From Rhodosporidiobolus odoratus (taxonomy: Eukaryota > Basidiomycota > Microbotryomycetes > Sporidiobolales > Sporidiobolaceae), in contig JAOANU010000003.1 of assembly GCA_034387635.1 (NCBI GenBank), positions 930,001 through 994,000 on the forward strand: a DNA stretch of 64,000 nucleotides, read 5' to 3'. This document shows, piece by piece, positions 10,083 to 18,799 of the stretch (its first letter is position 1; each line of letters starts with the position of its first letter). The translations under genes were made by a program, and so were the position numbers. The notes beneath the pieces are model-generated. The model was given only the letters and a program-made list of their open reading frames with translations. It was not told where the DNA came from and searched no databases.

Positions 10083-13000
10083 ATGAGCGCCTCGACTTCC
10101 TCCTCCCTCGCCAAAGACACCCTCGAGTCGCTTGGTGAGCTTACGGCAGCCACTTGGCAAGAGTGGAAAGTCTACCTCCCTAAAGCCCTCGCCGCTGTCA
10201 CCCGCGAACCCGCCGCCCACTTCTACCTGAATGGCATACTCCCAAAGCCTTCCTACGACATAACGACCATTGGCGAAGTACTCAAGGACACCGAGAAGCG
10301 CACCGAGTTCGAAAATTGGGTATCACTAGCAGACTCGCTAAAACTGTTGGTCGTCAATTATGGAGGCGCAGACGCGAAGGCTCGCGTCCAGGGTTTTGCT
10401 ACTGAGTTAGGAGACGCAAAAGGTTTATGGGATAAGCTGGAGAGCTGGTACGGAACTACTGGGACGGGAATGGAAAAGGTGGCGATTTTATCGAAGCTAT
10501 GGCACGAGCGGTGGGATGAGGTGGAGTCCCCTGCTCTCTGGTTCGCCCGTTTCTTCACTCTCAGTGAACGGCTCAACACCGCCTACAAGGCCGATGCCGC
10601 CCTCGCCCTCGACCCCTCGAACCCCTCGGTTATTGCCGCTTCTCACGCCTCCCTTAACGACTTCCTTCTCCGCGACCTAGTCATCTCATACCTCCCTTCA
10701 TCCTATGCTGAAACCCTCACCCCAAACTGGACCAACCGTACGGCGCTGGACGACGTCAAGACCGGGGTTCAAAATTTGTGGGCGACCCGGACGTCGCGCG
10801 AGGAAATTGCAGGAGAGGAAGCCAGGAGGGTGGGACGGATGAACTCGGGGACAGTGCAGCGAGGGAAACCAGAAGACGTGCCTGGAGGAAAAGGGAAGAA
10901 AGGCGGGAGGAGCGGATGGAGTCAGAATCGCTTGCCAGCCGATCGGTACACCGGCTACGAGAAATGGCGGGGCGGTACCTTCCTCGACTCGCAAGGCGTC
11001 ACGAGGTTCAAGATCCCCGAAGGGACTTGCTTTTCCTGCTTCCAACACGGGCACCGCAGGGCCGCATGCCAGATCAGGTCCGACCGCAACGCTTGCGCCA
11101 GGTCGAGGACAGCGGAGCTGAAAAAGGATGGAATCCTTGTACCAATGGAGGACGCCAACGCCCTGTCAGTTGCCGACCTCGCCGACCCGGACCGCGCCAC
11201 CCTCACCGCTCTCGTCGCCCAACTCGAGTTGAGCAGTCGCAATTCCGCCAACCTTCTCCCTCCCGCGCCCTCCGTGCCCGTCGCCCCTGACGTCCCTCAG
11301 CAACACGCCTCCCTCTCTGTCATCGAAGACGACGTCCAAACCCGTCCCCGTTTCTTCCGCGTCACCGAGGCCCATGACCCAGACGCCTTTCGCTCATCAA
11401 CCTCTCTCGATACCTTCTCCGCCGACTTCGCTCTTCGCACCAATCACGTCTCCCGCCCTTCCAAGTACGTCCTTGACTCAGGCGCCACTCGACACTTCAC
11501 AACTTGTCGCGACCACCTGCACGACTACACGCAGTATCCGACCCCTCGCAACATCAACGGCGCATTCGGAAGCGCCGGGGTCGCACTCGGCGAAGGAACG
11601 CTCCGCTTCAATTTCCCCGCTGGACCCGTCTACATCTCGCAAGTCATGCTCGTCCCTACACTCGGGGTCAACCTCATCTCCATGACACGACTCACGATGG
11701 CCGGCGCCAAGTTTGAGAACGACCGTTCCACCCTCACCCTCCTCGACGAAAAGCGGCGCCTTATCGCTCGTCTACCAGTCGGGGTCTCGATCACTATTGA
11801 GGCAAGCCGAGTCTCTCCTGCGCCCCTCTTTCCCCTTCCTTCCTCTTTCCTTACTCTCTCGCCGGCCCCTTCACCCAATGCGAGTGATCCGGTCGTTTTT
11901 CCCGCTTCTTCGAGCAGTACTGACGGAAACGTCTGGCACTCGCGAACAGGGCATCTGAGCGGAGAACGACTGGGGAAACTTGTGGCGGGCGGGGGTTTAG
12001 GTGTAGAGATAGACGGATGGAAGCCGGGAATGTCGTTCTCCTCGTGCGAAGCCTGCGCCGCCGGAAAACTGACAAAGGCGTCAGCAAACAAAAGCAGTGA
12101 GCAAAAGAGCCGTCGGGTTGAACGCCTTGTGGCGGACGTGTGGGGACCTTCCCCCATTCTCGGGTCAGATGGGTCTAGGTATATCGTCGGAGTCGTGGAT
12201 GATGCGACGCGGTACATGTGGGTGAAGGGGATTAAGTCGAAGACGGAGGTGGCGAAAACGATTGAAAGGTGGATCAGGGAGAGGGAGCGGGAGACAGGGG
12301 AAAAGGTGGTGGTTTTTCAGTCGGATCATGGCGGAGAATTTGTGGGCGGGCCTCTCCCGGGTTTCCTTCGGGCTCAAGGTATTCAACATTTCAAGACGGT
12401 TCCCTACGCTCACGGTCAAAACGGGCTAATCGAACGACAGTGGAGGACACTCTTCGAAACGGTACGATCCTGGCTCGCAGAATCCGGCCTACCCACCTCT
12501 TTCTGGATCCACGCCCTCCACTCCGCCTGCCACGTTCGAAATCTATCCCCGACTGTCTCCCTACCACGCTCGATCTCGCCCGCCCACGCATATTATTCGA
12601 ACGTACCCGACCTCTCGCACCTCCGGGCCTGGGGTTGCGTCGCCCATCTTTACGTCGAAGGACCTAAGCGTGGTGCAAAGGTCGAGGGGAGGAGTGTCCG
12701 TGCCAGATTCATTGGGTACGAGGAGGGTACAAAAGGATGGAAATTCTGGGTGCCCGAATGGAGGAAAACCGTGTTGGCATGGTCGGTACGGTGGTTTGAA
12801 CGTTCGTTCGATAAGGTCAGGACGAAAGAGGAGGATAAATTAGGAGAAGAATGGTTGGAGGGAATGCTGGAGAAGGCGGATGAAGTGGATGAAGGGCGGA
12901 GGATCCCGGACCAAGGAGGGGTGAAGGTAAAACCACCTTCGCAAGTCGAAGAAGACTTATATGTTCCGGCCTCCTCCACCCACTCTCACCCTCTTCCTTC

Positions 13001-15137
13001 ACCTGCACACACCCCGCCGCAAGCTTCCCCAGTCCCCATTCCCGCTCCGCCTACTCAAGCAAACACCCGACCTTCCCTTCCTCCCACAAATCCATCTCCA
13101 TTTCTTCTCGAACCTCGCAGATCACGTCGCCTTGACAAGCTCCGACCCGAATTCAATGTACCACTTGAAGGCGCGCCTCCCGAAAACATCCCCACAAACG
13201 AGATCTCTCCCCTTCCCGAACCCCGTCCTGAACCCCTTCCCGAACCCTCCCAAATCGCTCTATCTACCTTCCTCCCTCCCTTGGGCCTGTCAAACCCCGC
13301 CTCCGATTCCGAATCCCTACGAACCCCTCCACCATCCCGTCTCCCTGCTCGTGTAGTAGGCGGGGCTCGACTTCCTCTGCCAAAACCTAAGCCTGAAAAG
13401 GGTGAACTTGCTTTTGCAGTACTCGACGCCGACCTCGACTCCGACCCCGAAGCCATTGAATACCTCGTCTTCAGCTTAACGCAGGACGAAACGGCCCTTG
13501 CGGTTGGGGGCGAGTGGGGAAACATCGACCACCCTACGATCAAGCAAGCCATGGCAAGGCCGGACTGGGAAAAGTTCCGTCTTGCGATGGAGGTAGAGTT
13601 AGCGGTATTGGATGCGATGAAGACGGTTGTTGGAGGAATGAAGAACGGGTTGATGGACCTTCCTGAGGGTAAAAAGGCGATTCCCCTCAAATGGGTGTTG
13701 GTGATCAAACGCGACGGGGAGGGGCGGATTGTGAAGTATAAGGCTAGGCTGGTTGCTCGGGGGGATAGACAGGTTGATGGCGTGGATTACGACGAGACTC
13801 ACTCCTCTACAGTTCGCCTCACCACAGTCCGCCTCATCTACGCCCTCCTCGCACGCCATCCGAACTGGCGCCTCTTGCAATTCGACGTCACATCCGCATA
13901 CCTTCACGGCCTACTCGATCACGAAATCTACATCCAGCAACCCTCAGGATTCGAAAATCCCGACTTTCCTCGCCGCGTCTTCCGACTCCAGCGGGCGCTC
14001 TACGGATTGAAACAAGGGGGACGAGAATGGCAGAAAGTCTTCAGGGCTGAGCTGGAAAAATTAGGTTTCACGAGGTGTGAATCGGATCATGGGTTGTATG
14101 TAAGGAAGCGGGAGGGGAAGGTTGCGTTGGTGCCGACGCACGTGGATGACGGGTTGATGGTGGGCGATGATGACCTCAACGGCATCCTCAATGCCCTGAA
14201 TGAGGCGTTTGAGGGACGAGTAAAGAGGGAGGATGACGGTTTGTTCTTGGGTATGAGGGTAAAGAGAAAGGAGGATGGGGGGGTCGCCATCGACCAAGGT
14301 CACTACGCGGCCGCCGTTCTTGAACGTTTCGGCCTCGATAAAGCTGATCCCGTCTCCACCCCTATCGACTACTCTTCTCCTCTTCCTACCCCCGCCACCG
14401 AAGACGAACGCATGGACGTCCCCTTCCGTGAGCTTCTCGGCGCCCTCGTCTGGCTATCATGCTGCACTCGACCCGACCTTGCCTTTGCCGTTTCCGTCGT
14501 CTCTCGCTACTCCTCCTGCCCGGCCGAGCGCCACTGGAACATGCTCAAACGGATATGCCGGTACATCGCTGGGACCGTCAATCATGGCCTACTTTATTCC
14601 CCTCCCTCCGACCCTTCCTCCCCTTTCTCCGCCGCGAATCTTCCTGGATGGAGCGACTCCGATCATGCTGCCGACAAGGAGACTCGACGAAGCGTGTCGG
14701 GCTTTGTCTTCTGCGTCGGTGAACTCTTCGAGTTTACAGCCATTTGCTGGAACGCGAGGAGACAGAGGTCGGTCGCTATATCGTCGACGGAAGCGGAATA
14801 TATGGCGCTTTCCGAGGCGGCAAGGGAAGCTATGTGGCTACGGCAACTCCTCGTCGACATCGGTTTTTCTCCCTCCGCCCCAACCCTAATCCGCGGCGAC
14901 AACTCCGGTGCACTCCTTCTCGCCAACCACCCGGCGTCACACGGCCGCACCAAGCATATTGCCGTCCACTATCATTTCACGCGGGAGCAAGTCAATGAAG
15001 GTACAGTAGAATTGAAGTGGGTGCCTACGGGGGAGATGGCGGCGGATTTAATGACGAAGGGTTTGGGACCAGCCAAGCACATCCTGTTCTCTAAGAGGTG
15101 TGGGATGGTCGACTGCCGCCGCAAGGAGGGGTGTTAG
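10083..15137 (+). CDS. copia gag-pol polyprotein (about 1684 residues)
   Basis: One open frame without introns or frameshift. The frame is open from an ATG at 9888 that overlaps the last LTR base and the primer-binding site; I prefer the internal ATG at 10083 because the earlier one would put the primer site inside the gene. Signatures from 10083: gag with a CCHC knuckle CFSCFQHGHRRAAC (about residue 316), aspartic protease DSGATRHFT (about 465), GAG-pre-integrase WHSRTGHL, integrase with VADVWG (Asp about 685), VDDATRY and SDHGGEF, reverse transcriptase with ARLVARGDRQ, FDVTSAYLHG, YGLKQG and HVDDG in place of YVDD (about 1355), and RNase H with ISSTEAEYMAL and RTKHIAVHYH. The stop lies in the first bases of the 3' LTR. 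The element encodes its own reverse transcription and integration. Confidence 0.95.
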   Translation: MSASTSSSLAKDTLESLGELTAATWQEWKVYLPKALAAVTREPAAHFYLNGILPKPSYDITTIGEVLKDTEKRTEFENWVSLADSLKLLVVNYGGADAKARVQGFATELGDAKGLWDKLESWYGTTGTGMEKVAILSKLWHERWDEVESPALWFARFFTLSERLNTAYKADAALALDPSNPSVIAASHASLNDFLLRDLVISYLPSSYAETLTPNWTNRTALDDVKTGVQNLWATRTSREEIAGEEARRVGRMNSGTVQRGKPEDVPGGKGKKGGRSGWSQNRLPADRYTGYEKWRGGTFLDSQGVTRFKIPEGTCFSCFQHGHRRAACQIRSDRNACARSRTAELKKDGILVPMEDANALSVADLADPDRATLTALVAQLELSSRNSANLLPPAPSVPVAPDVPQQHASLSVIEDDVQTRPRFFRVTEAHDPDAFRSSTSLDTFSADFALRTNHVSRPSKYVLDSGATRHFTTCRDHLHDYTQYPTPRNINGAFGSAGVALGEGTLRFNFPAGPVYISQVMLVPTLGVNLISMTRLTMAGAKFENDRSTLTLLDEKRRLIARLPVGVSITIEASRVSPAPLFPLPSSFLTLSPAPSPNASDPVVFPASSSSTDGNVWHSRTGHLSGERLGKLVAGGGLGVEIDGWKPGMSFSSCEACAAGKLTKASANKSSEQKSRRVERLVADVWGPSPILGSDGSRYIVGVVDDATRYMWVKGIKSKTEVAKTIERWIRERERETGEKVVVFQSDHGGEFVGGPLPGFLRAQGIQHFKTVPYAHGQNGLIERQWRTLFETVRSWLAESGLPTSFWIHALHSACHVRNLSPTVSLPRSISPAHAYYSNVPDLSHLRAWGCVAHLYVEGPKRGAKVEGRSVRARFIGYEEGTKGWKFWVPEWRKTVLAWSVRWFERSFDKVRTKEEDKLGEEWLEGMLEKADEVDEGRRIPDQGGVKVKPPSQVEEDLYVPASSTHSHPLPSPAHTPPQASPVPIPAPPTQANTRPSLPPTNPSPFLLEPRRSRRLDKLRPEFNVPLEGAPPENIPTNEISPLPEPRPEPLPEPSQIALSTFLPPLGLSNPASDSESLRTPPPSRLPARVVGGARLPLPKPKPEKGELAFAVLDADLDSDPEAIEYLVFSLTQDETALAVGGEWGNIDHPTIKQAMARPDWEKFRLAMEVELAVLDAMKTVVGGMKNGLMDLPEGKKAIPLKWVLVIKRDGEGRIVKYKARLVARGDRQVDGVDYDETHSSTVRLTTVRLIYALLARHPNWRLLQFDVTSAYLHGLLDHEIYIQQPSGFENPDFPRRVFRLQRALYGLKQGGREWQKVFRAELEKLGFTRCESDHGLYVRKREGKVALVPTHVDDGLMVGDDDLNGILNALNEAFEGRVKREDDGLFLGMRVKRKEDGGVAIDQGHYAAAVLERFGLDKADPVSTPIDYSSPLPTPATEDERMDVPFRELLGALVWLSCCTRPDLAFAVSVVSRYSSCPAERHWNMLKRICRYIAGTVNHGLLYSPPSDPSSPFSAANLPGWSDSDHAADKETRRSVSGFVFCVGELFEFTAICWNARRQRSVAISSTEAEYMALSEAAREAMWLRQLLVDIGFSPSAPTLIRGDNSGALLLANHPASHGRTKHIAVHYHFTREQVNEGTVELKWVPTGEMAADLMTKGLGPAKHILFSKRCGMVDCRRKEGC
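15122..15131 (+). other. Polypurine tract of the copia element
   Basis: CAAGGAGGGG, with a G following, abuts the 3' LTR start at 15132 and lies inside the last codons of the polyprotein. It is the expected primer for plus-strand DNA synthesis. Confidence 0.75.
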
Positions 15138-15374
15138 CAGGAGGGGATAGGATGGTTACGACGGAGTCGACGGGAAGAGGATGTGCGGGTTGAGGGGAGG
15201 TGGGAGAAATCTAACTTGATGGCGGCGGAGAGACGGGCCTTCCTTTCCTTTAAGGCTCATCGCAATCTCTCCGTTCGCCAGGTCCGTAGAGTCTCTTAAC
15301 CTTCTTACAGCTGAAATAAAGGCTCATCGCAATCTCTCCGTTCGCCAGCTTCTCTCGAGGGAGAAGCTGTTTTA
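15132..15374 (+). repeat. 3' LTR of the copia element, 243 bp
   Basis: Same termini as the 5' LTR, with the 9 extra bases CGCCAGCTT before CTCTCGAGGG. The polyprotein stop codon (TAG, 15135-15137) is inside it. Confidence 0.93.
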
Positions 15375-15379
15375 AACAC
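15375..15379. repeat. Target-site duplication (right), 5 bp
   Basis: AACAC, identical to 9650-9654. The minus-strand exon of the Fanzor-like gene resumes here with codons for an AAIEEWDV segment. Confidence 0.92.
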
Positions 15380-16935
15380 ATCCCACTCCTCTATCGCGGC
15401 TTTACATGCCTTTTCTGCACGGCCTACCTCACAAACTTCCTTGGCCCTTGAACGAAGGTCACTGTCGAACATCACGACGGGGATCATATGAGGGAAAGCG
15501 GTGCAGGTCGGTTCGAGGATTTGCCGAGCATGGTGAAGCGTAGGCAAGGTTATGGCAGGAGGCTGGGTGTCTCCTTGATAGTGAGGATGCTGATGGTAGA
15601 AGCGGGTTTGGGCGGGGCGGCATGTGCCCCCCACAACGGCGTTAAAGTCGCAGAAGAGGGCTGCAATCAAATCAGGTCAGTGGGGATATGCTGTAACAGG
15701 TGAAAAGGGGACAACCTTTGGGTGCTGGGCCATTTGAAAAGGCTTTGAGAAGAGCTTGACCTTGACCAGGGGGTCCGCGAGTCGGAAACTGAATGGGTTG
15801 CTGGATCACACCCGCTTGAGAGAGCAGGGGGATGCCGTATTTGACCCCCATACCAAGCACCCTAACGGTCAACAGGTCGATGAACAAGAGTAAGGGGAAA
15901 GAGGAGTGGATGATGTCTGGAGGAGAAAAAGGATGAGTACGCAACTCCATCACGCCCTTGTTCTCTATGTGAAGGTCACACTGACACAGGGCGTACGACG
16001 GTTTCTGCGGTAGAGGAGACTGCCTCTCAGTAGGGTTGATTGACTGAGTCTCTCCCTTTTCAGGTAGCCGGCATGCGATGAGCTCGCCAACTGCCAATGG
16101 CGCTTGCACTTGTGGCGACCACGACAGTCACTTCCTCATGGACAGGGCTAAATTGATCTGCTATATCATGAGAGAGTGAGCTACAGTGGGAGAAGGGAGA
16201 GCGAATCGAGAACAACAGGCTATCCAGAGCTGGGCTGGCGGAAGGGTTGTTGCCAGCGGGAGGCGGTCAGTTTGATGAAGCCGCTGTTGAGTGGGACCCA
16301 TGCGCCGTCGACGAGGGGGCCATAGCCACCAGTGGAGCAACCGCAACTAGCGCAAATCAGCTTGCACAGCAAATTTTCGACAAGAATTGGAGAAGACTTC
16401 ATCCACTTCCGGCGCTAGATCCGTAGCTCGCACGCTGTTGGCGCCTATTCGGGTCAGCTGTCAATGCAGTCGATGCAGTGCGAGTAGCGAGGGTGCGTTG
16501 TCATCTCTCCATCCTGATTTTGCTCGCTTCGCCCCCGCTCTACTAAGAGACCTCTGCTCGCTCAGGCATTGACCGATGCTCGTGGTGCTGCAGGTGTGTC
16601 GCCTCTTCTGAGCAGGTGCCAGCCTAGGTACGCCGTCCCCTTCTCTACCTTTCTGCAATTGGGTCCGAGTCGAGTTGCGATGGGAGCCAGTTGGGAAGAT
16701 GCGGTTTGAGACGGCTCGATGTACGGACTCTGGACAGACTCGGGGTGGGCGGTCAGCACGAGGCTGTAGAGGTAGTAGAGGAAGGCGAGCGGGGGATCTT
16801 GTCGGTGTGAAGGGGCGGAGTCGTCGAACTGGCTTCATGCTTAGCAGGATATCTTTCCTGTTGCGAGAAGACGTACTGACGAGCGTCGCTCTTGCGCAGA
16901 TCGATCGAGCATACTTGGCACTGCGTCCCAAAGCG

Positions 16936-18110
16936 TAAGTCGCTGTTTCTCCCGGTGATTTTTTCCCGCTTCCTCCCGTCGATGAAGCGGTCGTTTCTCG
17001 CGTTTCCTTCCCTTCTGAGCCCGTAACTATCGCTGACTACATGATCTCCTCACTCTCCTCTGCTCTCTCTGTACAGGGATGTACTCGAGGTGCGCTTGCG
17101 CCAGCTTTCCCCAACTTGCCCTCTTTCCGCGAAATGACGCCGACAAGCTTTCGTTTCCGCTGCTGCTTTCTGATCCCTCCCCCTTCCACTCGCTCACTCC
17201 GTATCGTAGAGGACAAAAGGTGCGCGGGGGTTGATCTCATTTCCCGCCTCTACGAGCTGAGATGCGCGAGGTCGATGAGGTGGAGTGGGACTTAGCGGAT
17301 TCTCTGAGTTGAAGGTGAAGAGGGGTGGTGCAGAGGTGGTTACAGGTGAGGAGGAGGAGAGGGGGAGGAGGAGGGGGTGGGTCGAATCGAGGTGAGATCA
17401 TCAGGGGGAGGAGAGAGAGGGGAGGGGAGGGAAGAGTCGATGAGGGGTAGCTCCGCAACGAGGTCGTGAACACCCTTTTCTAGCTTGTCGTGAGGTGGGG
17501 GCCCCAGAGGGGTAGCTAGTAGCGAGCGACAAGAGAGAGCCTAAAGAAACCCCCCTTCTGAGCGTGGTTGCAAACTTCGGAGAAGATTTGCTATTACCAT
17601 GCCTCAGGTCTCCCAAGCCTCGGATTTTTGCCTGTACAGGCACAGGAACGGTTCACTCTGCTCAATATTGCGGGGCCTTCTCCGGGCCTCTCTATCTTTC
17701 GCGTACATACTTCACTTTCCTTGCACAGGCTGGATTTCTTTGCAAGATGCGCTCTCTCCCTTGCCCAGCAGCTCCTGCTCTGGTCCCTCATTGCCCTCAC
17801 CTCGTGCCATTGTCGCGCATTGCCGGCACCGCTCCTCGGACTCTCCGCGGACTGATGAGACATTCCTCTTCTTGCTTCTGGCACTGCCGCTTCTGTCAGC
17901 TTCTCGCCTCCTGCACACAAGCCTGTTGGAAAGAGGATTGGGACACTCTGCAGGGCACTCTTAGTCGCTGTAGAGCAGCAAAGAAGAAAGAGAGAGAGAG
18001 AGAGAATTCTCGTTTCAAGTCGCTTCGAGCACTAAAGCCCACGTGGACCATCTAACTGGGGGAAGGGGGGGAGGTATAGTAACTACTACAGATGAGAACT
18101 AAAGTGGAAG
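16936..18110. other. Region upstream of Fanzor-like copy A; purine tract and GA microsatellite
   Basis: No secure gene. A short minus-strand frame at 17037-17240 could be a further 5' exon of the Fanzor-like gene but has no motif. At about 17310-17445 the + strand is almost entirely G and A with many GGG and GAGGAGG runs. A (GA)n microsatellite lies at 17990-18003. The rest shows no feature I can support. Confidence 0.45.
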
Positions 18111-18193
18111 TATAGTGGACGAAATGGAAAGTGAGAAAAAGGCAAGACAAAAACTTCGACGCTCCGCCCCACCTCTCCTCTTTGCCTCGAAAC

Positions 18194-18655
18194 TCATCTC
18201 CTCCCCGTTGAACCAACTCTGCCGCCTTGAACACCCCGGCATCCACCCCTGCCGCTCCGACTCGACCCCCTACCGCTGCTTGCACGACCCCCCACGACCT
18301 GCTTTCCCCGCACCACCCGCCCGCTCTTCGTCTTCTCCTCTTCCTTCGACTTCACCGAAAAGCGCACATGATAGCGCGAGAAGCGCTCGGTAGCGAGCAC
18401 GAACGCCAAGGTGTGAGGGATGGCGGTATGCGAAGTGAGGAGGAAGGAGATGTCCCGGAAATGGGTGCCGACGGATTTGGCGAGGTCGGAGCGTTGAGCG
18501 CGGTAGAGAGGGCAGGAGAGGAGGAAGTGGGAGAGGGTCTCGGGTGCGTTCCCACACTCACAACGATCTGTAGGCGAGGTGCGAGAGCGGTATCGATCGG
18601 CCAGAAGGTGGGAGTGGCCGTTCCGAAGTTGGGTGAGAAGGGAGGAAAGCGGACG
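18194..18655 (-). mobile_element. 5'-truncated LINE (non-LTR retrotransposon) relic, C-terminal ORF2 fragment
   Basis: The minus strand encodes a fragment typical of the end of fungal LINE ORF2: an LTQLRNGHSHLLADRYR segment, then a zinc-type motif CECGNAPETLSHFLLSCPLY, followed by RSDLAKSVGTHFRDISFLLTS. Nothing of the reverse transcriptase or endonuclease domains is found upstream (higher coordinates), where another gene begins about 150 bp away, so the copy is severely 5'-truncated, as is usual for target-primed insertions. The downstream part of the frame becomes low-complexity (Gly, Arg, Ser rich). The motif match is good; the exact ends are not determined. Confidence 0.75.
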
Positions 18656-18799
18656 AGGTTAGAAAGAGAATGTGCCCGTTAGCTACAAGTCTAATCCAAT
18701 AATTCCCTGAATACAACATCTTCCTAATCCTTTCCTCACTTCCTCGACTCTGCTTTTTCCAACTTCTCTACCCACTTCAACAAAGCCCTGTTCATCACT

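Larger units (their letters stand above)
9655..15374 (+). mobile_element. Full-length Ty1/copia LTR retrotransposon
   Basis: A 5.7-kb element with two near-identical LTRs, a primer-binding site, one uninterrupted gag-pol frame in the Pseudoviridae order (protease, integrase, reverse transcriptase, RNase H), a purine tract before the 3' LTR and a 5-bp target duplication. It is oriented + and sits inside an exon of the minus-strand Fanzor-like gene. The LTRs differ only by one substitution and one 9-bp indel, so insertion is recent. Since the frame is open and all domain signatures are present, it may be autonomous. Confidence 0.95.
5018..16935 (-). pseudogene. Fanzor/TnpB-like RNA-guided nuclease, copy A, interrupted by an LTR retrotransposon
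   Basis: The C-terminal third carries TnpB/Fanzor nuclease signatures. They are a RuvC-I context LVLAGLDTG (Asp codon 5904-5906), a GGALLHSIL helix, then VDEFRTSQSCPNITC (Glu codon 5387-5389), a second zinc half-site KLCSECD after an intron, and the RuvC-III element FHRDLGVGAANNAA (Asp codon 5186-5188). The stop is at 5018-5020. Introns are clear at several points. Coding sequence continues upstream past a copia element, through 15380-16100, to a Cys-x2-Cys exon near 16880-16930; the true start is not resolved. Total coding potential is roughly 1700-1800 residues, far longer than typical Fanzors. Lesions: the 5.7-kb insertion inside an exon, an in-frame TGA at 8942-8944 without an intron that would remove it cleanly, and a frame change near 6290-6350 without a visible donor. 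The family assignment is firm on motifs; inactivation is an inference. Confidence 0.8.
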
